The notes under the pieces are model-generated. The model was not told the origin of the DNA, ran no database searches, and saw only the letters and a program-made list of their open reading frames with translations. A DNA stretch of 64,000 nucleotides, taken from NCBI RefSeq assembly GCF_040932005.1, contig NZ_CP162414.1:87001-151000 (forward strand), given 5' to 3'. Positions 25,754 through 33,947 of the stretch are shown here, piece by piece. Source of the DNA: Aestuariibius sp. HNIBRBA575. GTDB lineage: Bacteria > Pseudomonadota > Alphaproteobacteria > Rhodobacterales > Rhodobacteraceae. Each line of letters opens with the position of its first letter. The stretch's first letter is position 1. A program made the translations under genes and the position numbers.

Positions 25754-26332
25754 ATGGGGAATACCATCTTATTTGAGGATTTCACCTCAACTGAAGTAGA
25801 AGAAGTTGAGCCGTCTTTGACCTATGAGGACGGATATTCGACAGGCTTTGAGGCAGGGATTGCCCAAGCCCAAGCAACGCAGGATGCGATATCCTCTGAA
25901 ATGCTGCAGGTCCTGTCAGATCTCAGCTTTACCTATGCGCAGGCGCGTCACGATCTGCTGAAGTCATTGGAACCTTTGTTTGATTCAATTTGCACAGCAT
26001 TGTTGCCTGCGCTTGCCCAGTCATCACTTGGACCACAGCTGGTAGAGTTTTTATTGCAAAATGCCCGGGATCTGAGCGCAGATCCGGCGCTAGTCGTTTC
26101 GGCTCACCCATCAGAGGTGGCGGCGCTAAAGTCCCATTTGAATGCGCAGTTTGACGCGCCAATTCAGTTTGAGCCTGATGGCTCATTTGAAGTTGGTCAG
26201 GTTCTTTTGAAACACAATGAAAACGAGACGATCATAGATATGACTGAGGCTGTTGAGAACATAATTGTTTCTCTTTCCGCACTTCGTGAAAGCCAAAACG
26301 ACCTGAAACAGAGTGGATATTCAAATGAATGA
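25754..26332 (+). CDS. fliH: FliH-like flagellar export accessory protein
   Basis: A 192-residue acidic protein one base after fliF. The central GYSTGFEAGIAQAQATQDAI carries the GxxxG-type repeat region typical of FliH, and the C-terminal domain (DPALVVSAHPSEVAALKSHL) resembles the FliH/YscL/V-ATPase E-subunit fold. FliH holds the ATPase FliI (32.6 kb). The end overlaps fliN by 8 bases. Called from context and weak motifs rather than strong identity. Confidence 0.75.
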   Translation: MGNTILFEDFTSTEVEEVEPSLTYEDGYSTGFEAGIAQAQATQDAISSEMLQVLSDLSFTYAQARHDLLKSLEPLFDSICTALLPALAQSSLGPQLVEFLLQNARDLSADPALVVSAHPSEVAALKSHLNAQFDAPIQFEPDGSFEVGQVLLKHNENETIIDMTEAVENIIVSLSALRESQNDLKQSGYSNE

Positions 26333-26594
26333 AAATGATGCAAACCCGCTTCGAAATGTTCCTATTGAAATTTCTATATCTGTGGGGCGCGCGCGCCCAT
26401 CGATTGGGGAACTACTGGATTTAGGTGAAAACGCTGTTCTTTCACTTGATCGTCGTATCGATGATCCAGTCGAATTGTTTATTGGTGACAAGTTAATTGC
26501 GCGAGGTGAATTGCAAGAGGCCGAAGGCGGTGAACCCGGTCAATTGGCGGTAAAACTAACTGAAGTTGCATCGCTGAAAGGCGAACTCGGCTAA
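26325..26594 (+). CDS. fliN: flagellar motor switch protein FliN
   Basis: An 89-residue SpoA-domain protein: VPIEISISVGRARPSIGELL, then DRRIDDPVELFIGDKLIARG and a conserved end. Starting at ATG 26325 overlaps the fliH end by 8 bases; an earlier in-frame start at 26313 would deepen the overlap. It is shorter than most FliN proteins, essentially the C-ring domain alone. The usual fliM neighbour is absent; fliP begins right after the stop. Confidence 0.88.
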   Translation: MNENDANPLRNVPIEISISVGRARPSIGELLDLGENAVLSLDRRIDDPVELFIGDKLIARGELQEAEGGEPGQLAVKLTEVASLKGELG

Positions 26595-27320
26595 ATGAAG
26601 CACATAAGTCTAATTTTAGTCTTTTTGTTTGCTTTGGCGCTGCCAGCCTCAGCACAAGATCTGTCGCTTTCTTTAGGGGCAGATAGTTCAACGGCAACCC
26701 GATCCGTCCAACTCATTGCTTTAATCACAGTTCTGAGCTTAGCGCCCGGATTACTGATGATGATCACGTGTTTTCCTTTTGTTGTGACTGTTCTGGCCAT
26801 TCTGCGCCAAGCGATTGGCCTGCAACAGTCACCTCCGAATATGTTGATTGTGACACTTGCCCTTTTTCTTACGTATTTTGTTATGGAACCCGTGTTTCTA
26901 ACGTCTTGGGCGAATGGCGTGGCGCCGTTGATTGCAGAAGCCATCGATATAGAAGAGGCATTTGTCCGTGCGATAGAGCCATTTCGTGAGTTCATGAGCA
27001 ATAGGATTGACCCTGGTACGTTTGAGGCGCTCGCGTCGTTGCGCGGCGATGTTGATCCCGGGATGGCAATTCCAGAATCTCCACTTTCCGTTTTGGTTCC
27101 TTCATTTTTATTAAGTGAACTTGAACGCGCATTTCAGATTGGCTTTCTGATATTCTTGCCTTTTTTGATCATCGATCTAGTGGTTGCGGCTGTTCTTATG
27201 TCGATGGGGATGATGATGGTTCCACCTGCAATTGTCTCATTGCCGTTCAAGTTGGCGTTCTTTGTGATTGCTGACGGATGGGCGTTGATCGCGCAGAGCC
27301 TCGTGCGTAGCTATTTATAG
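26595..27320 (+). CDS. fliP: flagellar export gate protein FliP
   Basis: A cleavable signal peptide (MKHISLILVFLFALALPASA) is followed by the conserved LITVLSLAPGLLMMITCFPF and VVTVLAILRQAIGLQQSPPN, then the membrane helices ending with MMMVPPAIVSLPFKLAFFVI. At 241 residues it has standard length. It forms the FliPQR export gate core. It starts immediately after the fliN stop. No fliO is seen between them. Confidence 0.95.
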   Translation: MKHISLILVFLFALALPASAQDLSLSLGADSSTATRSVQLIALITVLSLAPGLLMMITCFPFVVTVLAILRQAIGLQQSPPNMLIVTLALFLTYFVMEPVFLTSWANGVAPLIAEAIDIEEAFVRAIEPFREFMSNRIDPGTFEALASLRGDVDPGMAIPESPLSVLVPSFLLSELERAFQIGFLIFLPFLIIDLVVAAVLMSMGMMMVPPAIVSLPFKLAFFVIADGWALIAQSLVRSYL

Positions 27321-27436
27321 CAGCTATACCGAATCCCGAACGGTTGATGGTGATGTGCGAAGTGCTGGACCATCGCAAACCTGTCGCTAAACTGCTGTCA
27401 GCAGCACCTAGCGCATCGTTCAAGAGGTTCGAGATT

Positions 27437-27892
27437 ATGAAAACTATGATTCTGGTTGGGGCGTTGTTAACAGCGGCATCCAACTCTATAGCGGAAAGCC
27501 ACGAAACGCCATTGCAAGGCGATATTGCAAATGGTGAGACACTTTTTGCGCGCCAATGCGTGGCATGTCATGTGGTTGTGAATGACGCAGGCGAAACGCT
27601 TGCTGGGCGCAGTGCGCGCACTGGTCCGAACTTGTTTGGATCGACTTTGCGTCCGATCGGAACGGTTGAAGGATATAGATATGGATCCGCAATTCTCTCT
27701 CTGGGCGAGCAAGGATTGCACTGGGACGAAGAAGGGTTTGTTGGCTATATCCAGGATCCGACGGCGTGGCTAAGAGACGCGACCGGCGATGCCAGTGCAC
27801 GCGGAAAGATGTCATACAAAGTTAGGGAGGAAAGCGATGCTTATGATATTTACGCCTATTTGCATTCGCTTGATCTAGAGCCGGAAAGCTGA
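27437..27892 (+). CDS. c-type cytochrome (class I) within the flagellar region
   Basis: A secreted monohaem cytochrome c of about 151 residues. A signal peptide (MKTMILVGALLTAASNSIAE) precedes haem site CVACH (residues 41-45), TGPNLFG (62-68), and the axial Met region GKMSYKV (Met 125). The fold is of the mitochondrial-type class I/c2 family. I start at ATG 27437, after AGAGG; an in-frame start 31 codons upstream would give an unlikely leader. It lies 116 bases after fliP on the same strand and before a strong hairpin. A respiratory electron carrier is likely; a tie to motility is unproved. Confidence 0.85.
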   Translation: MKTMILVGALLTAASNSIAESHETPLQGDIANGETLFARQCVACHVVVNDAGETLAGRSARTGPNLFGSTLRPIGTVEGYRYGSAILSLGEQGLHWDEEGFVGYIQDPTAWLRDATGDASARGKMSYKVREESDAYDIYAYLHSLDLEPES

Positions 27893-27917
27893 ACTGTGCT
27901 TTACCTAAAATCTAACC

Positions 27918-27950
27918 ACTCGGGCTTGCTGATCGCTAGCAGGCCCGAGT
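27918..27950. terminator. strong bidirectional terminator between cytochrome c and fliL-like gene
   Basis: A 12-bp stem (27918-27929 with 27939-27950, one G-U pair) and a 9-base loop lie between two convergent genes. The arm begins ACTCGGGC. AT-rich sequence flanks both sides, so it can end transcription from either direction. Confidence 0.75.
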
Positions 27951-27981
27951 AAACAATATGTAGGTTCAAACGATCGTTTGA

Positions 27982-28503
27982 TCAGACATCTTGCCGGACA
28001 ATGTCGATAATTAGAACATCAACGATCCGGTCCCCCATAATTTCAAATGCGGCGTCACGAAGCGCTTCGCGTAGAATGCGCATGTTGGTTGTGCTGGTAA
28101 ACGCCCCACTGAAACCACCTTGATTGGCATGTTCAAAAAACACCTGGAGAAAGTGATCCCGTAGTTTGGGTTCATGGGCAAAGACGGCTTCTTTTCCACC
28201 TGCGGGCACTTCGATACTAAGAGACAAAACAACGAGCGCATCGACAGCTGAATCCACAACGACAGGCACAACGAATTGGTTGTTGAGCCTTGCATATTCA
28301 CGCCCCTCAACTTCCTCGGTTGGATCGGGACTTGGTTCTGCCGCTGCGTGTTCCACTTGCTCGGTCACATGCGGAACATCTCCGCAGGGGTTGTCAGATT
28401 GTGCCAGCTCAGGTTCAGGAGGAGGAGAAAGAAACAATCCTGCCCCGACTCCGCCCCCTACTCCGACGATGAGCAAGATCAATGGAATGAGAAGTTTTTT
28501 CAT
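27982..28503 (-). CDS. second FliL-like protein
   Basis: A 173-residue protein with an N-terminal membrane helix (KLLIPLILLIVGVGGGVGAG), a Pro/Glu-rich linker and a periplasmic domain (RLNNQFVVPVVVDSAVDALV, LREALRDAAFEIMGDRIVDV) that fits the FliL family in layout. It is the last gene of the flgB-flgH operon, 11 bases after flgH. It is distinct from FliL at 23497-23991. It may be a structural paralogue at the ring or stator interface. Confidence 0.7.
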   Translation of the reverse strand: MKKLLIPLILLIVGVGGGVGAGLFLSPPPEPELAQSDNPCGDVPHVTEQVEHAAAEPSPDPTEEVEGREYARLNNQFVVPVVVDSAVDALVVLSLSIEVPAGGKEAVFAHEPKLRDHFLQVFFEHANQGGFSGAFTSTTNMRILREALRDAAFEIMGDRIVDVLIIDIVRQDV

Positions 28504-28514
28504 CGAGTCAGTCC

Positions 28515-29243
28515 TTAGAATGGCAAAATGATATCAGCGACTTGCTGGCCGTATCTTGGTTGTTGCATGTCAGTAATCTGACCAGACCCACCATAAGAAA
28601 TCCGCGCTGAGGCGATCTTGTCGTAAGTAATCTCGTTTTGGCGGCTGATGTCTTCTGGTCTGACATATCCCGTGACCAGCAATTCCCGCATCTCAAAATT
28701 CACGCGAACCTCTTGGCTGCCTGATATCGATAAAACGCCATTGGGCAGGACATCTACGATGGTTGCTGCAACGCGCAATGTTAGTTTTTCATTGCGGCTG
28801 ACCGACCCATCCCCGCTGGAACTGCTTGATGAATTTAAACCCACGGCGGCGCTCATACTGGCGCCTTCTGGTAGGTTTTCGTCAATACGTTGCGGAATGC
28901 CAAACAGTGACGGAACGGACATCTGTTCAGATCCAGCACGTGAGCGCGCGCTTGAATTAGAAATCTCAGCTCGGTCGTCGATTTCAATAACCACAGTCAT
29001 GATATCACCGCGAATGGCCGCGCGCCGTTCACCAAGCAATGATCCCCTGGTCCCCGACCAAAGTGATGCCGGCGCTGCTGGCGTAATGGGGGCCGTATCA
29101 GCGGCAAGTGGCAAGCCAGGCGTCATCATTGCGGTGTGTTCTTGCGTGGCTTGAGGGGGGCTAAATTCCGGTTCTTGTCCCACATTTTCCAACCGAGCAC
29201 ATGCCGTTACTGATATAAGGGCGAAAAGGATAATTTTTTTCAA
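28515..29243 (-). CDS. flgH: flagellar L-ring protein FlgH
   Basis: A 242-residue outer-membrane lipoprotein: signal with lipobox at ISVTAC (Cys about residue 15). Conserved SLLGERRAAIRGDIMTVVIE and the C-terminal VRPEDISRQNEITYDKIASA identify the L-ring subunit. It sits after flgA in the order usual for alphaproteobacteria. Confidence 0.94.
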   Translation of the reverse strand: MKKIILFALISVTACARLENVGQEPEFSPPQATQEHTAMMTPGLPLAADTAPITPAAPASLWSGTRGSLLGERRAAIRGDIMTVVIEIDDRAEISNSSARSRAGSEQMSVPSLFGIPQRIDENLPEGASMSAAVGLNSSSSSSGDGSVSRNEKLTLRVAATIVDVLPNGVLSISGSQEVRVNFEMRELLVTGYVRPEDISRQNEITYDKIASARISYGGSGQITDMQQPRYGQQVADIILPF

Positions 29244-29253
29244 TGGCTTGTCC

Positions 29254-29673
29254 TCAGTTTGATACAGTTGCGCTGCCGTTTTCTTCGACCCGCGCCGTAA
29301 TCGTTGTCCGTGATGCTAGGTTCATCACGCGGATGTAATCGCCAGCTGCGGCCCGTTCGAGGGCCCGCCCTTCGGTGCTAATGACCAGCCCCGCTCGATC
29401 ATAAATTAGCGTGATTATGGCGTTTCGTTCGACGACAGCAGGGGTTGAAACATCGCCCAAGCGAATGGGCCGGCCTGCATAAAGTGCAACGCGCGCCTCC
29501 ATTCCGATGAGTAACGAAGGATCAGAAACACCACCCGCATAATTTCCGGCCGCCAAAACAACATCTTCGGGGCCAATAATCTCTTGCGAACGAATTGTAC
29601 GTGACGCCAATAAGGTTTCAGAGAATGCAGGCGCAGAGCTGAAGGCAAAAAGAAGGAAAAATACAAATTTCAT
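29254..29673 (-). CDS. flgA: flagellar P-ring assembly chaperone FlgA
   Basis: A 139-residue secreted protein (signal MKFVFFLLFAFSSAPAFS) with the SAF-like domain SRTIRSQEIIGPEDVVLAAG and the C-terminal end EGRALERAAAGDYIRVMNLA. This short FlgA form is common in alphaproteobacteria. It overlaps the flgG end by 4 bases and lies 10 bases before flgH. It helps FlgI assemble in the periplasm. Confidence 0.9.
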   Translation of the reverse strand: MKFVFFLLFAFSSAPAFSETLLASRTIRSQEIIGPEDVVLAAGNYAGGVSDPSLLIGMEARVALYAGRPIRLGDVSTPAVVERNAIITLIYDRAGLVISTEGRALERAAAGDYIRVMNLASRTTITARVEENGSATVSN

Positions 29674-30455
29674 CTGATTTGCACCATGGATCCGAGCATT
29701 TGATCTGATGCTGTGATCACTTTTGAATTCAGTTCATATCCCCGCTGAGCCTCAATCAAATCAGTGATTTCTTTGACTGCGTCGACGGAGCTATCTTCGA
29801 GATAACCCTGCCGCAACAAACCCAAACCATTCTGACCGGGATTGGAAACCGTTGATGGCCCCGAGGCAGGCGTTTCTAAAAAGAGATTTGAACCGATGGC
29901 TTCTAGGCCTTTTGGGTTGGTGAATCCTGACAGGCTGAATTGACCCAATAGTTCAGGCTCTACGCGATCTGCGAAATAGGCGTAAACTTCACCTTCTGCG
30001 TTGATAGAAACAGATCGCGCGTCGCTGGGAATGGTGATGTCAGGTGATACCGAGTAACCATCCGAAGTCACTATCAACCCGTCTGCAGATCGTTTTAACC
30101 CGCCATCTCTGGTGAATGCGGACCGGCCATCGGGTAGGGTAACTTCTAAGAAACCTTGACCTTCGATCCCAAGATCGAGATCGCCGCCTGTCGCAGCAAG
30201 AGACCCTTGTGATAGCATAACAGATACCGCTGTCGGACGGACGCCCAGGCCCAATTGAACACCGGTTGGCAAAACGGTGCCGTCCGCAGAGTTAATCGTA
30301 CCAGGACGTGTCAGCTGTTGGTAATGCAAATCCGCAAATTCGGCGCGCCGGGCGTTGTATCCGGTTGTGTTCATGTTGGCGAGGTTGTTGGAAATAACCT
30401 CTACCCGCATTTGTTGCGCGGTCATGCCCGCGGCGGCAATTTTTAAGGCTCTCAT
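29670..30455 (-). CDS. flgG: flagellar distal rod protein FlgG
   Basis: A 261-residue protein beginning MRALKIAAAGMTAQQMRVEV and continuing VISNNLANMNTTGYNARRAE, the classic FlgG N-terminus. The end (ITDLIEAQRGYELNSKVITA) is the matching C-terminal rod signature. Its length is the canonical 260-262. It lies 12 bases downstream of flgF. Confidence 0.96.
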   Translation of the reverse strand: MRALKIAAAGMTAQQMRVEVISNNLANMNTTGYNARRAEFADLHYQQLTRPGTINSADGTVLPTGVQLGLGVRPTAVSVMLSQGSLAATGGDLDLGIEGQGFLEVTLPDGRSAFTRDGGLKRSADGLIVTSDGYSVSPDITIPSDARSVSINAEGEVYAYFADRVEPELLGQFSLSGFTNPKGLEAIGSNLFLETPASGPSTVSNPGQNGLGLLRQGYLEDSSVDAVKEITDLIEAQRGYELNSKVITASDQMLGSMVQIR

Positions 30456-30467
30456 AAGTTCACTCCA

Positions 30468-31190
30468 TTACCTAGACCGACCAAGCGCTTCGACGGCGCT
30501 GCGAAGTCGTTGATCTTCTTTTTCAAGGAAGCTCTGACCTAATTCATAGGCTCGCTGAACCTCGATCATGCGTGTGATCTGCAATACGGAATCCACATTG
30601 GATTCTTCTAAGAATCCCTGCATCATTCTGCCGTCGGTCGCTTCTTCGTATCCGGCATCTGCGCGGAACATTGTGCCGCCTTCGCGCGTCATTTCAGTTG
30701 GATCATTGGGTATTACCAAGCCGACCTGCGCGACGGGTTGGCCATCTGCACTTAGGGTTCCGTCCGGTGCGATGCCAATGTTATCAACGCCTTGTGGGAT
30801 AAAAACCGGTGCGCCACCTGCATCTAGAACAGGATAACCATCAGGGGTTACCAAATCACCCTCACCATTTGGTGTGAAATGCCCGGCACGCGTCAATCTC
30901 TGCCCTTGGGGGGTGTCGATCAAAAAGAAACCATCGCCTTCGATTGCCAGATCAAAGGTCCCACCTGTGAGCGTGTGGCTGCCCTGAATGGAAATTGTGT
31001 TTCTGACAGAGGCAGTCGCCATCGAAATGGATTCTTGATTATGCTCAAGCGACTTTACGTGCTCAGAAAAAATGACGGATTCGGTTCGATAACCGGTGGT
31101 AGAAGCGTTTGCGATGTTATTTGCGATGACCGACATTTCACGCATCAATCCTGATTGTCGTGTCAGCGCGGTATATGTAGCATTTTCCAT
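30468..31190 (-). CDS. flgF: flagellar proximal rod protein FlgF
   Basis: A 240-residue protein with VIANNIANASTTGYRTESVI near the N-terminus and ITRMIEVQRAYELGQSFLEK near the C-terminus. These are rod-protein ends, and the middle domain resembles FlgG but shorter. It directly follows fliQ (1 base) and precedes flgG, the standard alphaproteobacterial pairing. Confidence 0.94.
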   Translation of the reverse strand: MENATYTALTRQSGLMREMSVIANNIANASTTGYRTESVIFSEHVKSLEHNQESISMATASVRNTISIQGSHTLTGGTFDLAIEGDGFFLIDTPQGQRLTRAGHFTPNGEGDLVTPDGYPVLDAGGAPVFIPQGVDNIGIAPDGTLSADGQPVAQVGLVIPNDPTEMTREGGTMFRADAGYEEATDGRMMQGFLEESNVDSVLQITRMIEVQRAYELGQSFLEKEDQRLRSAVEALGRSR

Positions 31191-31191
31191 T

Positions 31192-31458
31192 CTATCCTCC
31201 GGCGATCAGTGGGATCAGGGTGTCTTGAAAAAAGGACACTAGGGATTCGGTCATGAACCCCATCGAAACCCAAAACACGGCGACAATCGCCGCGAGTTTC
31301 GGAACGAATGTCAGTGTCATTTCCTGAATTGAAGTCAGCGCTTGAAACAATCCAACCGTCAAACCCGCGACCAAAGCCACGGAAAGAATTGGCATCGAGG
31401 TGACCACCGCAACCCACAAACCTTGACGAAGAGTGTCATAAAAAAGCGCTTCATTCAT
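31192..31458 (-). CDS. fliQ: flagellar export gate protein FliQ
   Basis: An 88-residue protein with two membrane helices: GLWVAVVTSMPILSVALVAG and FVPKLAAIVAVFWVSMGFMT, with the conserved LTVGLFQALTSIQEMTLTF between. Standard FliQ. It overlaps the fliE stop by one base (TGATG), which suggests coupled translation. Confidence 0.94.
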   Translation of the reverse strand: MNEALFYDTLRQGLWVAVVTSMPILSVALVAGLTVGLFQALTSIQEMTLTFVPKLAAIVAVFWVSMGFMTESLVSFFQDTLIPLIAGG

Positions 31459-31745
31459 CAGATAGGCATCCTCAGAATTTCCTGATAGGCCTCAACGACT
31501 TTGTCACGAACGGTGACAACGGTTTCAACAGCCAACTCTGTCTGAGCCAAAGCCTGAACCAATGCATGTGGATCCGACCCGGTCGTCATTGCATCCATCG
31601 AGGCTTGTTCGCTTGCACGCAATGTGGCCATAAAATCGCTGGCGGCTGCGCCAAAGTTGCTGTCCCCAGCAGCTTGTTCGCTTGGGGATGTTGCAGGTCG
31701 GTTCGCTGCATATTGTTGCGCGACGCGCAAAGCACCTAGTTCCAT
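31458..31745 (-). CDS. fliE: flagellar hook-basal body adaptor FliE
   Basis: A 95-residue helical protein. The end (PHALVQALAQTELAVETVVT then VRDKVVEAYQEILRMPI) is the FliE C-terminal signature that joins the MS ring to the rod. It lies between flgC and fliQ, as usual. Confidence 0.92.
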   Translation of the reverse strand: MELGALRVAQQYAANRPATSPSEQAAGDSNFGAAASDFMATLRASEQASMDAMTTGSDPHALVQALAQTELAVETVVTVRDKVVEAYQEILRMPI

Positions 31746-31754
31746 GTTACTCTC

Positions 31755-32147
31755 CTATCGACGAAGTAAATCCATCAGCGAAGCGGACATTTGCCGCACC
31801 TGATCAAATAATTTTACATTGGCCTCATAGCTGCGCTGGGCCTCACGGGCGTCGGCGATTTCAACCAAAAGGTTCACATTTGATCCCGCATAATGACCGG
31901 TGTCGTCTGACATCGGATGTGAGGGATCAAAAAGCATGGGCAAATCTGTCCGGTCCAGATGAACGCGGCCAGTTCTTACAGCTCCGGTCGTGCGCCCACC
32001 CTCTACCGCTTCGGTAAAGCTAACCGTTTTGCGGCGGTATCCAGGGGTATCTGCATTGGCAATGTTTTCTGAAACATGCCGTAACCGCTGTGATTGGGAA
32101 CGCATTCCGCTGGAAGCAATTCCAAGTGCATCTGAAAAATCTGTCAT
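31755..32147 (-). CDS. flgC: flagellar proximal rod protein FlgC
   Basis: A 130-residue protein with the N-terminus GIASSGMRSQSQRLRHVSEN then IANADTPGYRRKTVSF, and the C-terminus EIADAREAQRSYEANVKLFD. These are typical FlgC ends. It is the second gene of the flgB operon, 9 bases after flgB. Confidence 0.94.
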   Translation of the reverse strand: MTDFSDALGIASSGMRSQSQRLRHVSENIANADTPGYRRKTVSFTEAVEGGRTTGAVRTGRVHLDRTDLPMLFDPSHPMSDDTGHYAGSNVNLLVEIADAREAQRSYEANVKLFDQVRQMSASLMDLLRR

Positions 32148-32156
32148 GAATGGCCC

Positions 32157-32540
32157 CTATTTCCGTCCGATGGAAATGCGCATTAGATCTAGTGAATGGC
32201 GATAAATGGCGAGTGCGCGGCTGTGTTCCCGCTGAATTTCGACGGACTTCAGCATCTCTTCCTCAACGGAAACTGAGTTTCCATTTGGGGAGGATTCAGA
32301 TTGAGAATTGGTAAGAAATGAAGTCGCATTTGTGTGCGTGGATTCGAAATGACCGGCGCGTGTTTGGCGTAACGCGCTTTGCATGGGCGCATCATATATT
32401 TCTGCAAAATGCGAAACAGATTGCGCCTGAAATCCAGGTGTGTCGGCATTGGCAATGTTGCGCGCAACAACGGCCTGATTTTGGCCGGCATGTTGAGCGA
32501 GGGACATTGCTGTCCGGAATACTTCCAGGTTTTTAAACAT
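32157..32540 (-). CDS. flgB: flagellar proximal rod protein FlgB
   Basis: A 127-residue protein with AQHAGQNQAVVARNIANADT then PGFQAQSVSHF, the FlgB N-terminal signature, and a helical C-terminus (LKSVEIQREHSRALAIYRHS). It is first in the long operon flgB-flgC-fliE-fliQ-flgF-flgG-flgA-flgH-fliL-like and diverges from fliI. Confidence 0.92.
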   Translation of the reverse strand: MFKNLEVFRTAMSLAQHAGQNQAVVARNIANADTPGFQAQSVSHFAEIYDAPMQSALRQTRAGHFESTHTNATSFLTNSQSESSPNGNSVSVEEEMLKSVEIQREHSRALAIYRHSLDLMRISIGRK

Positions 32541-32574
32541 CGGGGCTTCTCCCTCGAGCGATATAAATTATGCT

Positions 32575-32592
32575 TTAAGGGTGATTCCTTAA
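32575..32592. promoter_or_regulatory. palindromic site between divergent flgB and fliI
   Basis: TTAAGG (32575-32580) and CCTTAA (32587-32592) form a perfect 6-bp inverted repeat with a 6-base spacer, centred in the 82-base shared promoter region. The half sites resemble CtrA-type TTAA, but the spacing differs from TTAA-N7-TTAA. It may bind a flagellar regulator controlling both operons. Confidence 0.42.
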
Positions 32593-32622
32593 GATCGAGT
32601 TGTCGGCAGAAGGAATAGCACG

Positions 32623-33945
32623 ATGACAGAATGTCTTTTTGAACAAACCGCAGCTGCAATTAGCGCCCATCGAATTGTCCATCCCGTGGGCAGAGTCGTG
32701 AGCGCGTCAGGTGGGCGAATTGCAGTAGAAGGTCTTGGCGACCGCGTAAAACTTGGGGATAGAGCGCGGATTTTATCCGATGTTTCTATTCGATCCGAAG
32801 TCATCAAGCTAATTGAAGGGCGTGCGATTGTGCTGCCCGAAGGTCCGGTTGATGGTGTTTGTGTCGGCGACATGGTGCGAATTGACCCGCCCGCTCCGTT
32901 TCGACCTCATATGAACTGGATTGGTCGGGTGATTGATCCCGATGGGAATCCTCTTGATGGACGTGCCTTGCTGCCGGGAACACAGAAACGGCCGTTGCAG
33001 GCTTCTCCGCCCGCGCCAAATCATAGACGCGCAATGGGGGAACGATTGCCGACCGGGCTCGCAGTGTTTGACACTTTGTTACCTCTTGCGAAAGGACAAC
33101 GTATCGGTTTGTTCGCAGGTTCAGGTGTGGGGAAATCAACATTGTTGGGAAACTTTGCCAAGGGCGTTCAGGCCGATGTAATTGTAATTGCCCTGGTCGG
33201 TGAACGCGGTCGAGAGGTTCGAGATTTTGTTGAAACGGTATTGGGGGAAGAAGGGCTTGCACGGTCGGTCGTGGTGGCGGCAACATCTGATCGCGCGCCT
33301 CAAATCCGACGGCGCTGTGCATGGGCGGCAATGTCAGTTGCAGAGTTTTACCGGGATCAGGGCTTACAGGTCTTATTGCTTGTGGATTCAGTAACTCGAT
33401 TTGCGGAGGCACATCGCGAGCTTGCTGTTGCAGGTGGAGAGCCTGCATCTTTGCGCGGTTATCCGGCGTCAACCGGTCCCGCGATTGCAAGCCTGTGCGA
33501 GCGCGCCGGCCCAGGAGAGCATAACCAAGGTGACATAACGGCAGTTTTTAGCGTTTTGGTCGCAGGATCTGACATGGATGAGCCAGTTGCCGACATGTTA
33601 CGTGGGGTTTTGGACGGGCATGTTGTGCTTGATCGAGAAATTGCAGAACGAGGTCGATTTCCGGCCGTGGATCTACTGCGGTCAGTGTCGCGATCGTTGC
33701 CTTCTGTTGCGACAGACACTGAAAACGCACTTATTTCTACTGCTCGTTCCACCTTGGGGTCGTATGATCGTTCTGAATTGATGATCCAGTCTGGATTGTA
33801 TGTGAGTGGTACAGATCCAAAGGTGGATGAAGCCATTCAAATCTATCCACAGCTGGATGCGTTTATTGGAATGGCACAAAAGCCCAACATTACAGCCAGC
33901 TTTGCGGAATTACGCCGTGCGTTGCATCCAACCAGTCAAAGGTAG
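32623..33945 (+). CDS. fliI: flagellum-specific ATPase FliI
   Basis: A 440-residue F1-beta-like ATPase with Walker A GSGVGKST (residues 166-173), ALVGERGREVRDFVETVLGE, and Walker B VLLLVDSVTRFAEAHRE. The N-terminal IGRVIDPDGNPLDG block is family-typical. It powers unloading of export substrates at the FlhA/B gate together with FliH. GAAGGAATA before ATG 32623 is a good ribosome site. It converges with the DUF1217 gene with only a 2-base gap. Confidence 0.96.
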   Translation: MTECLFEQTAAAISAHRIVHPVGRVVSASGGRIAVEGLGDRVKLGDRARILSDVSIRSEVIKLIEGRAIVLPEGPVDGVCVGDMVRIDPPAPFRPHMNWIGRVIDPDGNPLDGRALLPGTQKRPLQASPPAPNHRRAMGERLPTGLAVFDTLLPLAKGQRIGLFAGSGVGKSTLLGNFAKGVQADVIVIALVGERGREVRDFVETVLGEEGLARSVVVAATSDRAPQIRRRCAWAAMSVAEFYRDQGLQVLLLVDSVTRFAEAHRELAVAGGEPASLRGYPASTGPAIASLCERAGPGEHNQGDITAVFSVLVAGSDMDEPVADMLRGVLDGHVVLDREIAERGRFPAVDLLRSVSRSLPSVATDTENALISTARSTLGSYDRSELMIQSGLYVSGTDPKVDEAIQIYPQLDAFIGMAQKPNITASFAELRRALHPTSQR

Positions 33946-33947
33946 AT

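Noticed and set aside
32804-33490. 228-codon open frame antisense to fliI
   Set aside because: It lies wholly within fliI on the other strand, has no ribosome site and a composition typical of a shadow frame (Pro, Gln, Arg and His-rich).
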